From positions 248,001 through 312,000 of the forward strand of contig NZ_LFLU01000002.1 in assembly GCF_001189965.1 (NCBI RefSeq): DNA of 64,000 nt, given 5' to 3'. Source of the DNA: Herbaspirillum rhizosphaerae (lineage in GTDB: Bacteria > Pseudomonadota > Gammaproteobacteria > Burkholderiales > Burkholderiaceae_D). Positions 62,725-64,000 of the stretch are shown here, piece after piece. The notes under the pieces are model-generated. The model did no database searches. It was not told the DNA's origin and saw nothing but the letters and a program-made list of their open reading frames with translations. How positions within the stretch are numbered: the stretch's first letter is position 1; the number at the start of each line of letters is the position of its first letter. Made by a program: the position numbers and the translations under genes.

Positions 62725-64000
62725 CTAACGCTTGGTGCGGAACAGTTGCGGCAGCAGCTGGACCAGTTGCGCGCGTTCGTCGCCTTGCGCGTGATGCAGG
62801 GCCTGTTGCGGGCCGTGCAGAAATTTGGCGGTGAGGCCTTTGGACAAGGCGTCGAGTACGGCGTCGATGTCTTCGCCTTTGGCCAGCAGTTTGCGTGCGC
62901 GTTCCAGTTCGGCCATGCGCAGCGATTCGCCGGCGTCGTGCAGATCCTGAATCACCGGCACCACGGCGCGGCTGTCGATCCAGTGCATGAAGGACTGCAC
63001 ACGGGTTTCGATGATGGCTTCGGCTTGCGCGACGGCGGCCTGGCGGTTTTCGACGCCGCTTTGCACGACCGATGCCAGATCGTCGACGGTGTACAGGAAC
63101 ACGTCGTCGAGGCGGCCGACTTCGGATTCGATATCGCGCGGCACGGCCAGGTCGACCATGAAGATCGGTTTGTGGCGGCGAGCCTTGACGGCGCGTTCCA
63201 CCAGGCCGAGGCCGATGATCGGCAGCGACGAGGCGGTACAGGAGACCACGATGTCGAACTTCGACAATTGCGTCGGCAGATCGGCCAGGCGCAGGGCCGA
63301 GCCGTTGAAGCGATGCGCCAGCGTCTCGCCGCGTTCCAGCGTGCGGTTGGCGACGGTCAGCGATTTCGGATTCTGTGCAGCAAAGTGGGTGGCGCACAGC
63401 TCGATCATTTCACCGGCGCCGATGAATAACACGTTCTGGCCCGAGATGGAGTCGAAAATCCGTTGCGACAAACGCACCGCAGCGGCGGCCATCGACACGC
63501 TGTGCGCGCCGATTTCGGTGGTGCTACGGACTTCCTTGGCGACCGCGAAGGTGCGCTGGAACAACTGATGCAAATAGGTGCCGAGACCGCCGGCGGCATC
63601 CGCCTGGCGCACGGCATCCTTCATCTGGCCGAGGATCTGCGGTTCGCCCAGCACCATCGAATCGAGCCCGGAGGCGACGCGGAAGGCATGGCGCACGGCA
63701 TTATCCTGCGGCAAGGCATACAGGAAAGGCCGCAGGTCGGCGTAAGAAAGCTTGTGATAGTCGGCCAGAAAATGCGCCGTGCTGTCGATCGCGGCATCGA
63801 TACCGCCATGCGCAGCCGTGCTGGCGGCATACAGCTCAGTGCGGTTGCAGGTCGACAGGATCGCCGCTTCGCCGGTCTGCGCCAGAGTCGAGCTCAAATC
63901 GGCACGGCCGAACCAGGCACGCGCCGAAGCCACCGCCTGACCGATCTGGTCAGCCGGGAACGCAACCTTCTCGCGCAGGGAAACCGGCGCGGTGGTGTGG
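62725..64000 (-). CDS. hemA: Glutamyl-tRNA reductase, partial (N-terminus outside window)
   Basis: About 425 residues are visible; the first few lie beyond base 64000. The visible start [18 protein letters not shown] is near the normal N-terminus. The catalytic Cys is in [17 protein letters not shown], the NADPH-binding Rossmann motif is [20 protein letters not shown] and the helix [20 protein letters not shown] follows. It makes glutamate-1-semialdehyde from glutamyl-tRNA, the first step of tetrapyrrole synthesis. It ends 100 bases before prfA. Confidence 0.95.
   Translation of the reverse strand, partial: HTTAPVSLREKVAFPADQIGQAVASARAWFGRADLSSTLAQTGEAAILSTCNRTELYAASTAAHGGIDAAIDSTAHFLADYHKLSYADLRPFLYALPQDNAVRHAFRVASGLDSMVLGEPQILGQMKDAVRQADAAGGLGTYLHQLFQRTFAVAKEVRSTTEIGAHSVSMAAAAVRLSQRIFDSISGQNVLFIGAGEMIELCATHFAAQNPKSLTVANRTLERGETLAHRFNGSALRLADLPTQLSKFDIVVSCTASSLPIIGLGLVERAVKARRHKPIFMVDLAVPRDIESEVGRLDDVFLYTVDDLASVVQSGVENRQAAVAQAEAIIETRVQSFMHWIDSRAVVPVIQDLHDAGESLRMAELERARKLLAKGEDIDAVLDALSKGLTAKFLHGPQQALHHAQGDERAQLVQLLPQLFRTKR

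Overview
The window is a contiguous stretch of bacterial chromosome, GC-rich and densely coded. Gene content points to a betaproteobacterium of the Burkholderiales, most likely Oxalobacteraceae (Herbaspirillum-like). Supporting signs are two Burkholderia-type trimeric porins, TctC ('Bug') and TctDE proteins, an S-adenosylhomocysteine (SAH) riboswitch ahead of ahcY, the metK / paired LpxL-like acyltransferases / dapF neighbourhood, birA-coaX-SPOR order, and hemA-prfA-prmC. Genus is inferred from family-level resemblance only. I saw no rRNA, tRNA, CRISPR array, insertion sequence or prophage.

Layout. 1-1.5 kb: a YeiH-type membrane protein (cut by the window edge) divergent from a LysR regulator. 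1.5-10.5 kb: a nutrient-uptake island with TctE/TctD, a TctC periplasmic receptor, a complete binding-protein ABC importer (receptor, fused permease, ATPase) and a GTG-start porin. TctA/TctB are absent. 10.6-14.9 kb: a short asparaginase-domain protein, a large soluble protein with two cache-like regions and a CheW domain, and an unrecognised protein. 14.8-20.4 kb: a D-2-hydroxyacid dehydrogenase, a quinone-oxidoreductase-like enzyme divergent from a LysR regulator, and GTP-type PEP carboxykinase. 20.5-25.9 kb: a thioesterase, the peroxide pair ahpC/ahpF behind an OxyR-like promoter, a D,D-carboxypeptidase and a small hydrolase. 25.9-33.6 kb: a 2Fe-2S thioredoxin-like protein, a VanZ protein, birA, a TPR/O-GlcNAc-transferase-like protein on the opposite strand, coaX, a SPOR protein and argB.

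33.7-44.3 kb: a TraB/GumN protein, a HAD nucleotidase whose start lies in a composite inverted repeat, a His-rich Fur-family regulator, xerC, DUF484, a second porin, a Sel1-repeat protein, dapF and two overlapping LpxL-like acyltransferase genes. 44.3-48.6 kb: a methyl-cycle cluster (metK, SAH riboswitch-ahcY, a small membrane protein, metF). 48.7-55 kb: 5-formyl-THF cyclo-ligase, a lytic transglycosylase, an NDUFA9-like protein, a GST, cca and a GNAT enzyme. 55.1-64 kb: phenylalanine hydroxylase and a fused indolepyruvate ferredoxin oxidoreductase (both aromatic amino-acid or keto-acid catabolism), then prmC, dsbB, prfA and hemA (cut by the window edge).

The least explained material is intergenic. 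Structured palindromic segments sit at 21842-21975, 25138-25279 and 34707-35043 (the last a composite with perfect 27-bp arms), and another of a different type at 59898-60005. The first three share a design, long imperfect arms with a short apical hairpin of different sequence but preserved pairing, and look like copies of a dispersed repeat family. Other points for follow-up are the TctC/ABC hybrid locus with its leader peptide, the membrane-free double-cache CheW protein, and the 5' leader of metK.
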